This document shows positions 62,554 through 64,000 of a stretch of DNA of 64,000 nucleotides, one piece after another (positions within the stretch are counted from its first letter, which is position 1; each line of letters begins with the position of its first letter). The position numbers and the translations under genes are program-made. The notes below the pieces were generated by a model. It was given only the letters and a program-made list of their open reading frames with translations. It was not told the DNA's origin and made no database searches. This DNA comes from CAWJKP01 sp963843465 (lineage in GTDB: Bacteria; Planctomycetota; Planctomycetia; Pirellulales; Thermoguttaceae): assembly GCA_963843465.1 (NCBI GenBank), contig CAWJKP010000007.1, forward strand, positions 434,001 through 498,000, in the 5' to 3' direction.

Positions 62554-62725
62554 GATGGGGCGACCGCTGAAGTTACGCGCCGAGAAGGCCAGCACTCAGA
62601 AACGGGAAAAAACTGGAACCAAAACCACTGGGAAGCGTGCTAGCTCTAAGCCCGTTAAGCCGCAAGAGGTTAGGGAAAGGCGCGGGAACCCGGAAAACTT
62701 ATCTAAACTTACGGGTTCGCGGTGA
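62507..62725 (+). CDS. Small basic protein with KPVKPQEV module
   Basis: A 72-residue Lys/Arg-rich protein ending SSKPVKPQEVRERRGNPENL and SKLTGSR. It shares the 17-residue module with 62069-62377 but has a different N-terminus. Nucleic-acid binding is likely from the charge alone. Confidence 0.45.
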   Translation: MAKKAAKDILTENGAKMGRPLKLRAEKASTQKREKTGTKTTGKRASSKPVKPQEVRERRGNPENLSKLTGSR

Positions 62726-62801
62726 TCGCCTGGCCAGGGTGAATCAGTCGAAACGAAGAGAAACGAACAGCCGAGCCAACCGAAAGAGGAGAAAACACAC
62801 A

Positions 62802-63050
62802 ATGACCGCGTTGACGGTTGTCAGTCACGATGCCGGCTACGTTTTGGACATGAAGGGGGCGGACTTGGGTGCCTTGACGTTCGCTCAATTCGACACGCTT
62901 TGTATGCACGGAGTGAGCGGATTCGGGTGCTTCATTTCCGACCCAGAAAACCCCATCCTGAAGAAGTTCATTGAGCATCGCGCCAAGCCCGATACTCTGG
63001 CATTGTCATCCGCTGAGATTCCCGGTAAATCCACGCCGGAGGTTCGGTAG
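62802..63050 (+). CDS. Small hypothetical protein
   Basis: An 82-residue protein. AAAGAGGAG lies 13 bases upstream of the ATG. VLDMKGADLGALTFAQFDTL and SGFGCFISDPENP suggest a small alpha/beta fold. Its 3' end overlaps a minus-strand gene. Confidence 0.5.
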   Translation: MTALTVVSHDAGYVLDMKGADLGALTFAQFDTLCMHGVSGFGCFISDPENPILKKFIEHRAKPDTLALSSAEIPGKSTPEVR

Positions 63051-63222
63051 AGTCGTCTACGCGATCCAGTTTGTAAAGCGATACGTTCGGATCGCTGCCT
63101 TGGTGTTGCTCGTCAGCTACCGTTGACTTGATCCGGTGGCCGAGAGGCTCTGGGGATGTGACATCAATTTCTTCTCTAGCGCCATCGGCTGGCCCGCCAA
63201 TGTATACCAAGACTCGTTTCAT
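62968..63222 (-). CDS. Small hypothetical protein, GGPADGA type
   Basis: About 84 residues (MKRVLVYIGGPADGAREEID ... TMPEYRAW). The GGPADGA segment is seen in short mobile-element and phage proteins. It is the only minus-strand gene in this block and converges on the previous one with an 83-base overlap. Confidence 0.5.
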   Translation of the reverse strand: MKRVLVYIGGPADGAREEIDVTSPEPLGHRIKSTVADEQHQGSDPNVSLYKLDRVDDSTEPPAWIYRESQRMTMPEYRAWRDAQ

Positions 63223-63651
63223 TTCAGGCGACCCCAAGGGGAAAGTAGGTTGAGAGTGTTCCTTATGGCATCATCGTCTCTGCCGTCCCGTGTGCTTTAG
63301 CTGAGTGCAAGCATGACCACCGCGAAGACCAGGCCGGCGAAGACTGCGCCGGCCGTCAACCTAGCTGTACACCGCGGAGGCCCCGCGGTGGTCCGCTTGG
63401 AAGCCGGCCCGACCACCGTGGCCAGCACGGTTGACGACGCCACGGCCGCAACTGAGTTCGCCGAGCCCGCCGGCATGATCGACGACGAAAAAACAATAGC
63501 ACGGCGGCATCCGGGCTGGCCGCCGGTCCTTGTCACCCCCAACCGCGATGACCAGGCAGCGGCGGAAGGCAGCGGGCAACTTGACCCTGCTGGGCGCCGA
63601 GGGTTAGGATCACCACCGTTGGTTGCACGTAGCTCCACAAGGGGGTGGGCC
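63223..63651. other. Spacer with an open frame but no supported gene
   Basis: A frame open from ATG 63313 runs in phase into the next gene, but its composition (TRPAKTAPAVNLAVHRGG) looks disordered, and the ATG at 63652 follows GGGGGTGGG. Confidence 0.35.
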
Positions 63652-64000
63652 ATGTCCGAGACGTTCGACCCGTACTATAAATGGCTGGGGATTCGGCCGG
63701 AGGAACAACCACCCGACCATTACCGCCTACTCGGAATCGGCAAATTCGAGAACGACCTGGACGTAATTGCCAATGCCGCCGACCAGCGGATGGCCCACTT
63801 GCAGACGTTCCAGAACAGCAAACACGCCGCGGAGTCACAGCGGCTTCTGAACGAGGTGGCACTGGCGAGGGTCTGCCTGCTGAACCCGGAGAAGAGGACC
63901 GCGCATGACCAGCGGCTCCGCCAAAAGCTCCAGTCCAGTAGCGTGACGGGCCGATTGATCGCCCCCAAGCCTGGACTACCGCCCGTCGTAGTTACGCCTG
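63652..64000 (+). CDS. Planctomycete J-like N-terminal domain protein (3' partial)
   Basis: Runs off the window. DPYYKWLGIRPEEQPPDHYR, then LLGIGKFENDLDVIANAADQ and SQRLLNEVALARVCLLN are a J-domain-like module that heads large multidomain planctomycete proteins, often with kinase or repeat domains behind it. The C-terminal part and function are not visible. It may mark the return to host sequence. Confidence 0.72.
   Translation, partial: MSETFDPYYKWLGIRPEEQPPDHYRLLGIGKFENDLDVIANAADQRMAHLQTFQNSKHAAESQRLLNEVALARVCLLNPEKRTAHDQRLRQKLQSSSVTGRLIAPKPGLPPVVVTP

Larger units (their letters stand above)
57340..63222. mobile_element. Probable second element downstream of the tRNA-Leu fragment
   Basis: Plus-strand phage- or plasmid-like genes with overlapping stops and starts and an AEP-type primase. 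The missing 5' half of the tRNA should lie beyond this block if it interrupted the same tRNA. The far end is not in the window, so the boundaries are inferred. Confidence 0.45.

Overview
The window is bacterial, about 65% G+C, and comes from a planctomycete, most likely of the Pirellulales type. The lineage evidence is a DUF1559 pseudopilin-like gene with the H-X9-DG motif, a membrane/LRR protein of a planctomycete type, a truncated J-like protein with the 'YYKWLGI' start, DUF4838 and DUF2961 (GH172) proteins, and many large palindromic repeats between and inside genes.

Layout. 1-6042: a run of a beta-propeller protein, a TPR plus solute-binding-like protein and an envelope protein. 6115-13322: a co-directional glycan locus with a DUF4838/beta-helix protein, a GH2 enzyme and a GH172 enzyme. 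13563-16885: an MttB-family methyltransferase and a sialidase-like protein, divergent across a 630-base region that holds four LacI-type operator-like sites. 16965-31604: mostly core genes (quinone oxidoreductase, GT39-like transferase, sugar-phosphate isomerase, rho, a sigma-70 factor, gap). 31887-34296: an AT-rich restriction-modification-like pair. 34320-46358: panB, pseudopilin, a DAC-domain protein with a broken RHR motif, lexA, two toxin-antitoxin pairs and thiC.

46400-57303 is an integrated element bounded by a 20-bp direct repeat derived from the 3' end of a tRNA-Leu. It carries a TPR-protease-TPR protein, ParB-like proteins, HTH proteins, replication fragments and a tyrosine integrase. 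From 57340 to about 63222 lies a second block of phage- or plasmid-like genes: an AEP-type primase and many small overlapping genes. It probably belongs to another element at the same tRNA. The last gene runs off the window.

Two features cut across the window. First, at least 14 families of long hairpin repeats occur, many beginning GTA and ending TAC, and several sit in frame inside genes (thiC, the glycosyltransferase, the solute-binding-like gene). Second, about eleven genes, including panB, thiC and the sigma factor, are each split by a small frameshift, often next to a short homopolymer. This looks more like sequencing or assembly error than real decay. Frameshifted core genes are therefore given as one locus, with the break position stated.
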